From: Wenzhouxiangella marina
GTDB lineage: Bacteria > Pseudomonadota > Gammaproteobacteria > Xanthomonadales > Wenzhouxiangellaceae
DNA length: 64,000 bases
Direction of reading: 5' to 3'
Assembly (NCBI RefSeq): GCF_001187785.1
Contig: NZ_CP012154.1
Location: forward strand, 62,001-126,000
A model generated the notes under the pieces. It saw nothing but the letters and a program-made list of their open reading frames with translations, made no database searches and had not been told where the DNA came from. Below, piece after piece: positions 24,652-33,411 of this stretch; position 1 is the first letter of the stretch, and every line of letters starts with the position of its first letter. The translations under genes were made by a program, and so were the position numbers.

Positions 24652-27600
24652 TCAGTTTCCGCCCGAGTAGCGGTTGTCTCCCGGATACGAGGCCGTGCCC
24701 GGCAGCGACCAGCTGTAGGTGTCGGAGATGTAGTCCGGAATGAAGCGGACCTTGCGCCAGACCGCATCCGATTCGCCGGTCAGTTCGTCATCCTGCCCCC
24801 AGACGCCATACAACCAGGAGCCATCCGGGCTTGCCTCGAGGCTGGCTTCTCCCGAAGCTAGACCCTGGGCGCCTTCGAAGGGATCGAATTCGTTGCAGAA
24901 GCCGGAGCCCGGGACCGCCGCCAGGTAGTTGGCCGGCAGCGAGGTTACATCGTGGAGATCGTTTGGATAACAGTTCTCCAGGCCTGCGTTCGGGTCGCTC
25001 GAGCCCGTATCTTCCGCCCAGACCGTGTAATGATCGCCGAAGCGGATGCCGCGGCCGTAGAACAGATCCAGCGGTTCGGCTTCGCCTTCCTCGACCGTGG
25101 AGTTGTCTCCGGTCTCGTAGACGATGAAGTACCGCGAGGCGTCGCGGATGTCGGCCGGATCGGTGCTACCGACGATCGTGTTCGGTGTCGGCGAGTAGCG
25201 TGGATCGAGGATCGTGAACTGCTGCGACTTCAGCTGTGATACGTTGCGAGCCTGTTCCGGCGCGCCGGCCCCGTAGCCGTAGCAGCCCACCGGTTCATCG
25301 GAGGTGCCACCGCCCTGGCCACGGAAGATCTCGCAGTGCACGGTGCCTTGCGCCATGTCGCCGTAGCTGATGCCCTGACGATCCGTGTAATCCGCCGGCA
25401 ACGTGGTCCAGGTCAAGCCACCATCGAAGGATCGGCGGATGTAGAGCTGGTAGCGGTCCTGACCGCGGGAGTTCAGCTTCCAGTTCGGCGCCCAGGCGTA
25501 GAGCATCATCACGAAGTCGCCGTCCAGGAAGCCACGGTGGCCCTTGGCGACGTCGAGCGGGTTGTACCAGCTCTGATCGGTCAGGTTGTTCGTGCGGTTG
25601 GTGAGCGAGTCTTCGCAGGTGAAGCTCGCATCCGGGTCGCTGAGCCCGTCGAAGCCCGCCGCGCTGACCGCGGTGCCGCCGGTCATGCCCGGCTGGCACT
25701 GGTGCCAGGTCAGCACCTTGGTCGTGTTGGGCTCGGGTATGTCGGAGCCTTCCAGGATCGGGTTGGTGTCGCCGATGCCGGTGACCGGATCGACGGTCGG
25801 GCAGGCCGTGCTGCCGAGGGTCGAGGTGTCGAAGCAGACGTCCGGCGTGACCGAGGACAGATTGATCGCCGGATCGAGACAGAGGCCATCGGGATAGAAG
25901 GGGTTGGAGCCGTCCGCATAGGCCCAGGTGTCGCAGGCCATGTTCGTGAAGGCATATGGGTTCTTGACGCCGTTCGTCGTGTCATCGAAATCGGCCGGCA
26001 ACAGGATCCGGCGGGCCATCACGTCGGCGGGTCCACCCTGCTGCATGGCGCCCTGCTTCCATGTCGGGAAGGCGACCAGGCCCAGAGTTTCGGGTGCGGC
26101 GCCTGCCAGCCGAACGGTGGACTCGAAACGGTCGGCGAAGATCAGGTCGCTGAGCGCCGTGGTGGCGACCTTCGCGAAGGGCTGCGCAAGCAGGCTGCCG
26201 CGACGGGCGATCTCGGTGCGGTAGATGTCGAAGTTGCCCGTGTCGAAGTCCCACAGGGACCCGGTGCTGACCGGAGCGAACATCGTGCCCGTCTCCCAGT
26301 CGATCTCGGGCTGGTTCAGCATGTTGCCGTGGCTGCCAAGGTTCTCGATCAGCTGCGCCGATTCCTCGACGCTGGTATCGCTCAGCGCCATGCTGAAGCT
26401 GTGGTACCACATGTTCTTGCCGATATCGAAGGTCTCGCAGTTCGCGTCCACTTCCGGATCGCAGCCCACGATGCCGGTCTCGGTGTCCACACCGAACTGG
26501 CCCAGGCCCTTGCTTTCTTCGGCAACGAGCACGACCCAACCGCTGTCGGTGATGTCGTCGTCGTTGGAATCGAAGCCATACAGTCCGACGCGCGGACGGG
26601 TCGAGGCGGTATTGCCGACCAGGGGCAGGCCGTCTTCGGTCACGCAGACGTTGGTCTGGACGCGTTCCTGGCCGATCCGCACGGTGGCGTTGGCGATCTG
26701 GGCGCACATGTCCCGCATGCCGTAGTCACCGACCGGATCCGGCAGTCCCGGATTGTTCGCCACCAGGGCCGAGCCGTTGCAGTAGGGGGCCGGGTTGTCG
26801 ACGTTGCAGGGGGCGTTGTCTGTCAGGCGCATCGGCATGGCGAAGGGAATGCCCGGCTTTGGTCGGTTCGATTCACCGGTGTAGGCGGCGTACTCGACGA
26901 TGGTCCCGTCGTCCTGCTGCACTTCGTCGAAGTATTCCCATTCGATGTAGGAGTACCAGACGTCGGTCTGGGAGTTCGCGACCGCGCCGCTCCAGCCCTC
27001 ACCCGGGCCTTCGCCCTGGCCGGCGCGCAGGCCTTCCGGGTCCTCCTGCCAGGTGATCACGGCACCCGCGCCCTCGACCATGGCCACTTCGACGCGGTTG
27101 ACGTCGCGGCGGCCGGAGGTCAGACGCTCGGCCTTGCGCCAGATCATGTCGTAGGTGCCGTCGTCCATCAGCTCCAGCGAGCCGCGTGCAGTCCACAGAC
27201 AGCTGAAGGGCACTTCACCGACGGGATGGTTCTGTTCGAACTGATCCTGCGCATAGTCCACCGAACCCTGCGAGCCGGCGACCAGGAACATGTCGATCAG
27301 GTAGAGGTCATCGGGTGACGGCGTGTTCAGATCGATGCCCATGTAGGCGGCGATCGCGTCGCGGCGGGTCGGATCACTGCTCTCGAGCGTGTAGTTGGGC
27401 TCACCGCCATCGCAGTAGCGGCTGAACCAGGCGACCAGGGCCTGATTGCCGGCCGTGGCCTGGAAGATATTGATGACGTCACCGGGGTAGTTGATGCCGT
27501 CGTCGGCATAGAGAGCGACATCCGGGCGGTCGAAGTCGGCCGAGCTGAGGTCGGAGGATTCTGACAGGTCCGTGCGCTTCCAGGTCAGGCCGTCATCCAG

Positions 27601-28035
27601 GGTCACGGCCGCGTAGGCCTCGCGCTTGCCGTGGCCGGCAAAGCCGATGCCTTCGAGGGTCACGGGATACTCGACATCGCCGTAGACGAACACGCCAATC
27701 TGCGGTCTCGCCTCGGAGTAGACGTCGACCTGGTCGCCGTCGATGTTGTAGCGCGGAACGTCGGTCACCAGGGTGCCGTCGGCGCGCTGGGCCGGGATGT
27801 AGGACCGCATGACGTCGATGAAGGCGTGCGATGCCTCGCCACCTGGCGTCAGATTGTCGGTCATCATGCGCTCGAAGCGCGATCCCGGCACCCCGTTCGG
27901 GCCGGCGCCATCATCGGCCAGGGCCGGCCCGCCGGCCAGCAGGGCGATGGCCAGGCCGGAAGCCAGGCTGTTTCGAATGAAATTGGATTTCGGCCCCCGA
28001 TCAGGCGCGACCGAATGTACAGTCCGTGTACGCAT
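24652..28035 (-). CDS. 1127-residue secreted protein (choice-of-anchor O-like)
   Basis: The ATG at 28035 is certain by an AGGAGGG site and a following signal peptide (S-L-A-S-G-L-A-I-A-L-L-A-G-G-P-A-L-A-D). The mature protein is acidic and rich in aromatic and Asn/Asp residues, with many exposed-loop features and repeated S-F-D-G-G-L-T-W / L-D-D-G-L-T-W segments like BNR/sialidase Asp-box turns. The N-terminal 'S-R-F-E-R-M-M-T-D-N' and overall plan recall the family NCBI names choice-of-anchor O, from memory only. The sequence L-I-F-A-D-R-F-E-S lies internally (about residue 632). No transmembrane anchor is visible at its C terminus. It has its own terminator and a divergent promoter region. 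Function unknown. Confidence 0.7.
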   Translation of the reverse strand: MRTRTVHSVAPDRGPKSNFIRNSLASGLAIALLAGGPALADDGAGPNGVPGSRFERMMTDNLTPGGEASHAFIDVMRSYIPAQRADGTLVTDVPRYNIDGDQVDVYSEARPQIGVFVYGDVEYPVTLEGIGFAGHGKREAYAAVTLDDGLTWKRTDLSESSDLSSADFDRPDVALYADDGINYPGDVINIFQATAGNQALVAWFSRYCDGGEPNYTLESSDPTRRDAIAAYMGIDLNTPSPDDLYLIDMFLVAGSQGSVDYAQDQFEQNHPVGEVPFSCLWTARGSLELMDDGTYDMIWRKAERLTSGRRDVNRVEVAMVEGAGAVITWQEDPEGLRAGQGEGPGEGWSGAVANSQTDVWYSYIEWEYFDEVQQDDGTIVEYAAYTGESNRPKPGIPFAMPMRLTDNAPCNVDNPAPYCNGSALVANNPGLPDPVGDYGMRDMCAQIANATVRIGQERVQTNVCVTEDGLPLVGNTASTRPRVGLYGFDSNDDDITDSGWVVLVAEESKGLGQFGVDTETGIVGCDPEVDANCETFDIGKNMWYHSFSMALSDTSVEESAQLIENLGSHGNMLNQPEIDWETGTMFAPVSTGSLWDFDTGNFDIYRTEIARRGSLLAQPFAKVATTALSDLIFADRFESTVRLAGAAPETLGLVAFPTWKQGAMQQGGPADVMARRILLPADFDDTTNGVKNPYAFTNMACDTWAYADGSNPFYPDGLCLDPAINLSSVTPDVCFDTSTLGSTACPTVDPVTGIGDTNPILEGSDIPEPNTTKVLTWHQCQPGMTGGTAVSAAGFDGLSDPDASFTCEDSLTNRTNNLTDQSWYNPLDVAKGHRGFLDGDFVMMLYAWAPNWKLNSRGQDRYQLYIRRSFDGGLTWTTLPADYTDRQGISYGDMAQGTVHCEIFRGQGGGTSDEPVGCYGYGAGAPEQARNVSQLKSQQFTILDPRYSPTPNTIVGSTDPADIRDASRYFIVYETGDNSTVEEGEAEPLDLFYGRGIRFGDHYTVWAEDTGSSDPNAGLENCYPNDLHDVTSLPANYLAAVPGSGFCNEFDPFEGAQGLASGEASLEASPDGSWLYGVWGQDDELTGESDAVWRKVRFIPDYISDTYSWSLPGTASYPGDNRYSGGN

Positions 28036-28342
28036 AGACCCTCCTAGAAGAATGGTGTCGATTTCCTCGAAATCGGTGTCCTCCGGAGGGGCTTCGTACC
28101 CGAAACCGTGCCAGCAGACGCCGTCCGATACTCGCAGTAGTACGATTCGGGGCCCTGACAACAAACTCTGAAAACCCCGAATTCACGCTAGCATCATCAA
28201 TGCTTATTAGCAATCACTTGTTGAGCAGGATCAAATTTAGGGAAATTCGATAACCTGCCTCCCCCCGCAGCGCTTGCAAGCGGTCGTGGTCGCTGCCTAT
28301 GCTGCATCGATCCGGTTACGAAACCGCTACAGGCAGAAGTCC
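28036..28342. other. Divergent intergenic region, 307 bp
   Basis: The gap separates the leftward 1127-residue protein from the rightward amidohydrolase. The stretch at about 28165-28260 is clearly richer in A and T than the surroundings and is the likely site of both promoters. No -10/-35 pair was convincing. No RNA gene was seen. Confidence 0.45.
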
Positions 28343-29677
28343 ATGACGTCTCTCATCCGGGCCTTCGCGGCCCTCCTGCTCGCTTTCACGTTCAGCCCCG
28401 GCGAGGCCCGCGCCGAGACCTGGGTCGTCGTTCATGCCGGCTGGCTTCTCGATCGGCCCGGCGAGGCGCCCCGCCGAGAGGCGTCGGTGATCATTCGAGA
28501 TGGATCGATCGAGCGGGTCGAATCGGGCTATGTCCAGCCCGAGCAGCTTGCCTTGGCCGACGGTGATTCGGTCACGGTGCACGATCTTCGCGACCACCAC
28601 GTCCTGCCGGGCCTGATCGATGGCCACGTGCACCTGACCCTGGAGTTCGCGCCGGGCTACCGTCAGCAGTGGGTGGACTATTCGGACGCCGACATGGCGA
28701 TGGTGGCCGCGGGGCATGCGCGCTCGACCCTGATGGCGGGCTTCACGGCGGTGCGCGATCTGGGTGCCGCCGAGGGCGATGCGATCTTCGCGGTCCGTGA
28801 CGGCATCGAGCGCGGTGACGTGATCGGGCCTCGGGTCTTCGCCGCCGGCAGCACGATCAGCATTACCGGAGGGCATGGTGACTTCAGCCTGGGCTTCAAC
28901 GAAACCGTCGCCGCCACGATGCGTAGCTCCGGCATCTGCGATGGCGCGGATGATTGCCGCCAGGCGGTCCGTGATCAGGTTCGTCGCGGTGCGGATCAGA
29001 TCAAGCTGACCGCCACGGCCGGCGTGTTGTCCGAAAGCGCCGCCGGTCTCGAGCAGCAGTTCTTCGATGACGAACTCGAGGCGATCGTGGCCACCGCTCA
29101 CTCCATGGGCCGGCGCGTGACCGCACATGCCCATGGCGCCGAAGGCATCAAGGCCGCGCTCCGCGCCGGGGTCGATGCGATCGAGCACGGCACCTTCCTC
29201 GACGACGAGGGCATCGAGCTGTTTCGCGAAAGCGGCGCCTTCCTGGCGCCGACCCTGATGCCCAACTTCGCCCTGCAGCCGGTCATCGATAGCCCGGATT
29301 CCTGGATGTCGCCGATCCAGCGGGCCAAGGCACGCCAGGCCCTGACCCTGGCCCAGCAGTTCGCCCGCCGCGCGCATCAAGGCGGCGTTCGCATCGCCTT
29401 CGCCACCGACGCCGGTGTCTTCCCGCACGGCGACAATGCCCGCGAGTTCGGCCTGCTGGTCGATTGGGTCGGCATGACGCCCATGGAGGCCATCGTCAGC
29501 GCCACCGTCGACGGGGCCGAGAATCTGGGTCAGGCCGACGTCCTCGGGTCCCTCGAACCCGGCAAGCACGCCGATCTGATCGCCGTGGCCTCCGATCCGC
29601 TGGCGGATGTCCGTTCCCTGGAAAACGTCGTGTTCGTGATGAAGGGAGGTCAGGTCTACAAGACGCCGCCACCTTGA
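28343..29677 (+). CDS. Secreted amidohydrolase (imidazolonepropionase/prolidase-like)
   Basis: The ATG at 28343 gives 444 residues with a signal peptide ('L-I-R-A-F-A-A-L-L-L-A-F-T-F-S-P-G-E-A-R-A'). The amidohydrolase metal site is visible: 'V-L-P-G-L-I-D-G-H-V-H-L' (about residue 95), a central Lys in 'D-Q-I-K-L-T-A-T-A-G' (likely carboxylated), 'V-T-A-H-A-H' and 'A-I-E-H-G-T' His residues, and 'I-A-F-A-T-D-A-G' with the catalytic Asp. Order and size fit Xaa-Pro-dipeptidase/organophosphate-acid anhydrolase-like amidohydrolases that are exported in many proteobacteria. The substrate is probably a peptide or cyclic amide. The stop TGA abuts a gene remnant. Confidence 0.88.
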   Translation: MTSLIRAFAALLLAFTFSPGEARAETWVVVHAGWLLDRPGEAPRREASVIIRDGSIERVESGYVQPEQLALADGDSVTVHDLRDHHVLPGLIDGHVHLTLEFAPGYRQQWVDYSDADMAMVAAGHARSTLMAGFTAVRDLGAAEGDAIFAVRDGIERGDVIGPRVFAAGSTISITGGHGDFSLGFNETVAATMRSSGICDGADDCRQAVRDQVRRGADQIKLTATAGVLSESAAGLEQQFFDDELEAIVATAHSMGRRVTAHAHGAEGIKAALRAGVDAIEHGTFLDDEGIELFRESGAFLAPTLMPNFALQPVIDSPDSWMSPIQRAKARQALTLAQQFARRAHQGGVRIAFATDAGVFPHGDNAREFGLLVDWVGMTPMEAIVSATVDGAENLGQADVLGSLEPGKHADLIAVASDPLADVRSLENVVFVMKGGQVYKTPPP

Positions 29678-29971
29678 TGCGGCCGTTCGCTGTTCGCCGT
29701 TCGTCTGGCGCTGCTCGTCCTGACCACGGCGGCTTGCTTCCCGGCCTTCTTCAACGGCTTCCATCCGCACTGGGACGACGTGTGGATGGTGGTGCGCAAT
29801 CCCTTCGTGGTCGATTTCAGCGCCACGAAGCCCGGGCCCTTGCTGACCGAACTCAACTTCGGTCAGTATTCGCTGGTCAACGCCCTCTACTACATCGCCC
29901 TGTTCGAAGGCTTCGGTCTGCGGTCGGGGGGCCCTCCGTGCAGCCAGTCTGCACGTTCGTCAAGCGAATGA
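29678..29971 (+). pseudogene. Truncated 5' remnant of a polytopic membrane protein
   Basis: Directly after the amidohydrolase stop, the same frame encodes 'L-F-A-V-R-L-A-L-L-V-L-T-T-A-A-C-F-P-A-F-F-N-G-F' as a first membrane helix. This leads into 'H-P-H-W-D-D-V-W-M-V-V-R-N-P-F-V' and 'N-F-G-Q-Y-S-L-V-N-A-L-Y-Y-I-A-L-F', then about 15 junk codons and a stop. The order (membrane helix, D-D-x-x-x-x-x-x-N-P, second helix) resembles the start of TPR/dolichyl-mannosyltransferase (TMTC)-like proteins, which normally exceed 500 residues. No ATG opens the frame; an ATG at 29677 is out of frame. It is therefore a decayed fragment. Confidence 0.55.
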
Positions 29972-29975
29972 GCGA

Positions 29976-30191
29976 ATGAATCGAATTCACCCCAAGAAGC
30001 TCCTCCACAGCAAGTGGACGGCGCAGCACCCGGAACGGCGGGAAAAGCACTTCATCGTCCGGGAAGTGGACTTCGATGAGGACGGAAACGTCACCCACTG
30101 CCTGATCGAGGCCGTGCTGACCGGCCGTCAGTTCGAGATCGACTGGCGAAGCCTGCAGGACGCCGAGCGCTGGCGGCAGGGATGGAGCTAG
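29976..30191 (+). CDS. TIGR02450-family small tryptophan-rich protein
   Basis: The 71-residue product starts MNRIHPKKLLHSKWTA and carries the family pattern: 'K-L-L-H-S-K-W-T-A' early, 'R-E-K-H-F-I-V' in the middle, and 'A-V-L-T-G-R-Q-F-E-I-D-W-R-S-L' near the end. It matches TIGR02450, a small conserved family of unknown function. Basic N terminus, no signal peptide, so cytoplasmic. The gene follows the membrane-protein remnant by 4 bp, which may have deleted its original neighbour. Confidence 0.82.
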   Translation: MNRIHPKKLLHSKWTAQHPERREKHFIVREVDFDEDGNVTHCLIEAVLTGRQFEIDWRSLQDAERWRQGWS

Positions 30192-30274
30192 GGATTCTCT
30201 GAACAACCCTGCTCGGAACGCGATCCTTCTCCGGCAAGGCTGCCTCGGTCGGGCCTGTGATCGCGGGCTTCGGA

Positions 30275-30286
30275 GGCTGAGGTACA
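30275..30286 (+). promoter_or_regulatory. Possible -10 element upstream of the subtilase
   Basis: A TACACT box at 30281-30286 in a GC-rich context resembles the boxes seen before the genes at 517 and 743. It lies 170 bp before the ATG at 30456, and no convincing -35 was found. The element is weak. Confidence 0.25.
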
Positions 30287-30455
30287 CTCGTGGTAGGGGG
30301 TGAAGACACTCCCTCCATGATTTCAGCCCGGTTCCCAATCGGGACGAGTCGCCCGGGCCGATGGCAACGGCGCCGATCGGCTCACCCGGGCGCCACCGTT
30401 GCTGCCGATTTTCCGATCCGGCCCACCGCCTGGATTCCTTGATACTGGGTTACTC

Positions 30456-33194
30456 ATGACATTGATTCGAACGATTCTCCCCGCCGCCCTCCTCCTGGCG
30501 GTTACCGCTGGCTGGGCCCAGATCGACCCGGCGCTGAGCCAGGCCCTTGAAGGCTCGGAGCGCGTCCCGGTGATCGTGGCGATCGAGGATACCGGGGGGA
30601 GCACCGAGCTGAACCGCCGCCTCCAGCCCGAGGCCATGGCCGCGCGCCTGGCGCGCCAGGACGCGATCATCGAGCGCGCGCTGAACCGGCCGATTGCCGA
30701 GCTCGAGACCGCGTCGGCGACGGAATCGCGGCTACGCCGCCGCTTCCGGAGCGTGCCGTTGGTGTCGATGCTTCTGAACGGCGCGGAAATTTCCGCACTG
30801 CTCGCCGATCCTGCCGTGACCTCGATCGTGCTCGATGACCTCGTGGCTCCGGCGAGCGATGGCACCATGCCCCTGATCGGGGCCAGCGCCTTGCACAGCG
30901 CCGGTCTGACCGGTGCGGGCGTGAGCACCGCCATCCTCGATACCGGGGTCGATCATGAACACCCGATGTTTGCCGGTCGCATCATCGAATCGGTCTGCTT
31001 CTCGAGCAATGTGGATGAACAATCCATCAGTCTGTGCCCCGGGGCGGCAGAAGAAGACCTCACCACCCCGGATGCGGGCGATGACTGCGCCTATTCAGGT
31101 GATTCGACGACGCCGATCGGCGGCTGTGGCCATGGCACGCACGTGGCCGGCATTGCGGCGGGTGCTGCCTTCGTCGATCCGGTGGGCGGTGCGACCCTGA
31201 TCGGCGTCGCGCCATCGGCGGGCATCGTGGCCGTTCAGGTCTTCTCCCGTTTCGACAGCCTGTGCGCCGGCTTCGGCCTTTCGACCCCATGCGCCCTGTC
31301 CTACACGAGTGATCAGATCGCGGCCCTGGATTGGCTGCTGATCAACCGTGCCAGCCTGAGTCTGGCCTCCGCCAACATGAGTCTCGGCGGTGGACAGTAC
31401 ACGGGCTACTGCAACACCGACCCGCGCTTCGGCGTCATCAGCAACCTCCGTGACCTGGGCGTGGCCACTGCCATCGCCTCCGGCAACAGTGGCTTCAACA
31501 ATGCCGTGGGTGCACCCGGTTGCATCGAGCCCGCCATCACCGTCGGGGCCACGAACGATTCGGACGTGGTGGCCAGCTTCTCGAACTCGGCGACCATGAT
31601 CGATCTGCTGGCGCCGGGCGTGGCGATCAATTCCGCCGAGCCGACGATCGACGATACCCTGCCCGGCCGTGCGCGATCGATCAGTGGGACCTCGATGGCG
31701 ACGCCGCATGTGGCCGGGGCCATCGCGCTGCTGAAGTCTGCCCACCCCAACGCATCCGTGGACCAGATCGAGGCGGCGCTGGCATCGACCGGTGTGCCCG
31801 TGACCGAATCGCCTTCAGGTCTGGTTCGGCCCCGGATCCGCGTTGACCTGGCGCATGCCGTCATCGATGCGACCCCCCCGGGGGTGGAATCCATTCTTCG
31901 TCTGTCACCGTCGAACGAATTCACCAACGTCGCGAGCGTTACCTGGCGGGTTCGCTTCACGGAAGTCGTCGAGAACGTGACGGCCGATGATTTTCTGGTG
32001 TCGGGCACGACGGGCACGGTCAGCATCGGTCAGCTGAGCGCCCAGGAAGCGGACGTGACCGTGTCCGGGGGTGACATGGCCAGCGTCGATGGTGTCGTGT
32101 CGCTCGGCTTCGCGGTCGGGCAGGACATCCAGGATCCGGCAGGCAACCCCCTCGACGACACCACGCCCATCGGCGCGAATCAGTCCTATACGCTCGACCA
32201 CACGGCGCCGATCCTGAACGGCTTCGTGCGCTTCTCTCCGAGTGATGAACAGACCGATGCCGACGTGCTCGTCTTCGAGCTCTCCTTCAGCGAGGCGGTC
32301 ACCAGCATCTCGATCGACGATTTCGACATCGTCGGGACGACTGCGGTGGGCAGCTTCATGCCCGTCAACGCCAGCACCTATCAGATCACGCTCTCCGGGG
32401 GTGACCTGGCTGATCTGAACGGCACCGTTGGCCTGAACCTGTCCTTCAGCCAGGACGTCCGCGATACCGTCGGCAACTTCCTGGGCACGGTGGAGCCGGC
32501 CATCGACGAGACCTATTCGATCGTCAATGGAGCGACCGTCGGGGGTGCCGTGACGGGGCTGGTAGGCACCGGCCTGAGGCTTCAGAACAACGGCGGCGAC
32601 GATCTGCTCGTCAGCGGCGATGGTCCCTTCGTTTTCGGCTCGGTCGTTCCCTTCGGCGATAGCTACGAGGTCACCGTGGCCACCGATCCGAGCGAGCCAG
32701 CGCAGCGCTGTGAAGTGACGAACGAGTCCGGGCAGGCCGGGATGACACCGATCGATAACGTTCAGGTCGACTGCCGGACGATCATCGATCTTTCGATCAG
32801 CATCAGTAGCGATGCAGCCGTTCTCGAGCCCGGTGCCGGGCTGAGCTATGTGATCACGGTCATCAATCAGGGGCCGGTGGCCGTCAGCAGTGCGCGCGTC
32901 ACCAATCTGCTCCCCGCCGAACTGGTGGATGCGTCCTGGGTCTGCATGCCTTCGGCAGGGTCGGTCTGTGCGATGGATGGATTCGGATCCATCGATGAAC
33001 TGGTCGACCTTCAGCCCGGTGGACAGGTCACGTTCCTGCTCAGCGCCGTCGCGGCGGTGGGCGAGCAGCATGTGCTGTTCAATGTGGCCGAGGTCTCGGC
33101 CCCGGGCGATGTGCTCGAGGACGAGGTGTCCAACAACAGCGCCAGCGACCGGCTGGCCACCGACAGTGCCTTCGATGATCGCTTCGAGCCCTGA
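30456..33194 (+). CDS. Secreted subtilisin-like (S8) protease with Ig-like and DUF11 domains
   Basis: The 912-residue product has a signal peptide ('L-I-R-T-I-L-P-A-A-L-L-L-A-V-T-A-G-W-A'), an N-terminal propeptide, and a complete S8 triad. D162 lies in I-L-D-T-G-V-D, H226 in G-H-G-T-H, S413 in S-G-T-S-M-A-T-P-H, and the oxyanion Asn in A-S-G-N-S-G. Two repeats of about 95 residues follow ('F-S-E-A-V-T-S-I-S-I-D-D-F', about 485-680), resembling the Ig-like bacterial SwmB/Big domain. A DUF11-type domain ('I-T-V-I-N-Q-G-P-V-A-V') precedes the tail. The C terminus is A-F-D-D-R-F-E-P, the shared tail. The protease probably acts outside the cell; its target is unknown. Confidence 0.9.
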   Translation: MTLIRTILPAALLLAVTAGWAQIDPALSQALEGSERVPVIVAIEDTGGSTELNRRLQPEAMAARLARQDAIIERALNRPIAELETASATESRLRRRFRSVPLVSMLLNGAEISALLADPAVTSIVLDDLVAPASDGTMPLIGASALHSAGLTGAGVSTAILDTGVDHEHPMFAGRIIESVCFSSNVDEQSISLCPGAAEEDLTTPDAGDDCAYSGDSTTPIGGCGHGTHVAGIAAGAAFVDPVGGATLIGVAPSAGIVAVQVFSRFDSLCAGFGLSTPCALSYTSDQIAALDWLLINRASLSLASANMSLGGGQYTGYCNTDPRFGVISNLRDLGVATAIASGNSGFNNAVGAPGCIEPAITVGATNDSDVVASFSNSATMIDLLAPGVAINSAEPTIDDTLPGRARSISGTSMATPHVAGAIALLKSAHPNASVDQIEAALASTGVPVTESPSGLVRPRIRVDLAHAVIDATPPGVESILRLSPSNEFTNVASVTWRVRFTEVVENVTADDFLVSGTTGTVSIGQLSAQEADVTVSGGDMASVDGVVSLGFAVGQDIQDPAGNPLDDTTPIGANQSYTLDHTAPILNGFVRFSPSDEQTDADVLVFELSFSEAVTSISIDDFDIVGTTAVGSFMPVNASTYQITLSGGDLADLNGTVGLNLSFSQDVRDTVGNFLGTVEPAIDETYSIVNGATVGGAVTGLVGTGLRLQNNGGDDLLVSGDGPFVFGSVVPFGDSYEVTVATDPSEPAQRCEVTNESGQAGMTPIDNVQVDCRTIIDLSISISSDAAVLEPGAGLSYVITVINQGPVAVSSARVTNLLPAELVDASWVCMPSAGSVCAMDGFGSIDELVDLQPGGQVTFLLSAVAAVGEQHVLFNVAEVSAPGDVLEDEVSNNSASDRLATDSAFDDRFEP

Positions 33195-33211
33195 AGCGCG
33201 GCCTGGCCTTC

Positions 33212-33228
33212 GGTCCGCGAGACGGACC
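33212..33228. other. Hairpin between convergent secreted-protein genes
   Basis: GGTCCG (33212-33217) pairs with CGGACC (33223-33228) across 5 bases, 17 bp after the protease stop. There is no T-tract; if it terminates transcription it would need Rho or act as a processing barrier. Confidence 0.35.
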
Positions 33229-33411
33229 GGGGCCGGCTGGCCGTTCGAAAGGCGCTGAAGATCGACGCGGCTTGTCGCCGTCGAGCTTCACTCCAGGCCG
33301 GGCGACCTTGCTCGGTCAATCCGCCGCCACGATCCTCAGCCGCGGCATCGCTGTCGGGTCAGGGCCCGCATGGCGGCCAGCAGGCATCTGGCCGCCTTGG
33401 TTCGAGTGCGG

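Noticed and set aside
25336-27318. A 660-codon plus-strand frame
   Set aside because: It is antisense to the 1127-residue secreted protein, whose start, ribosome-binding site and terminator are clear.
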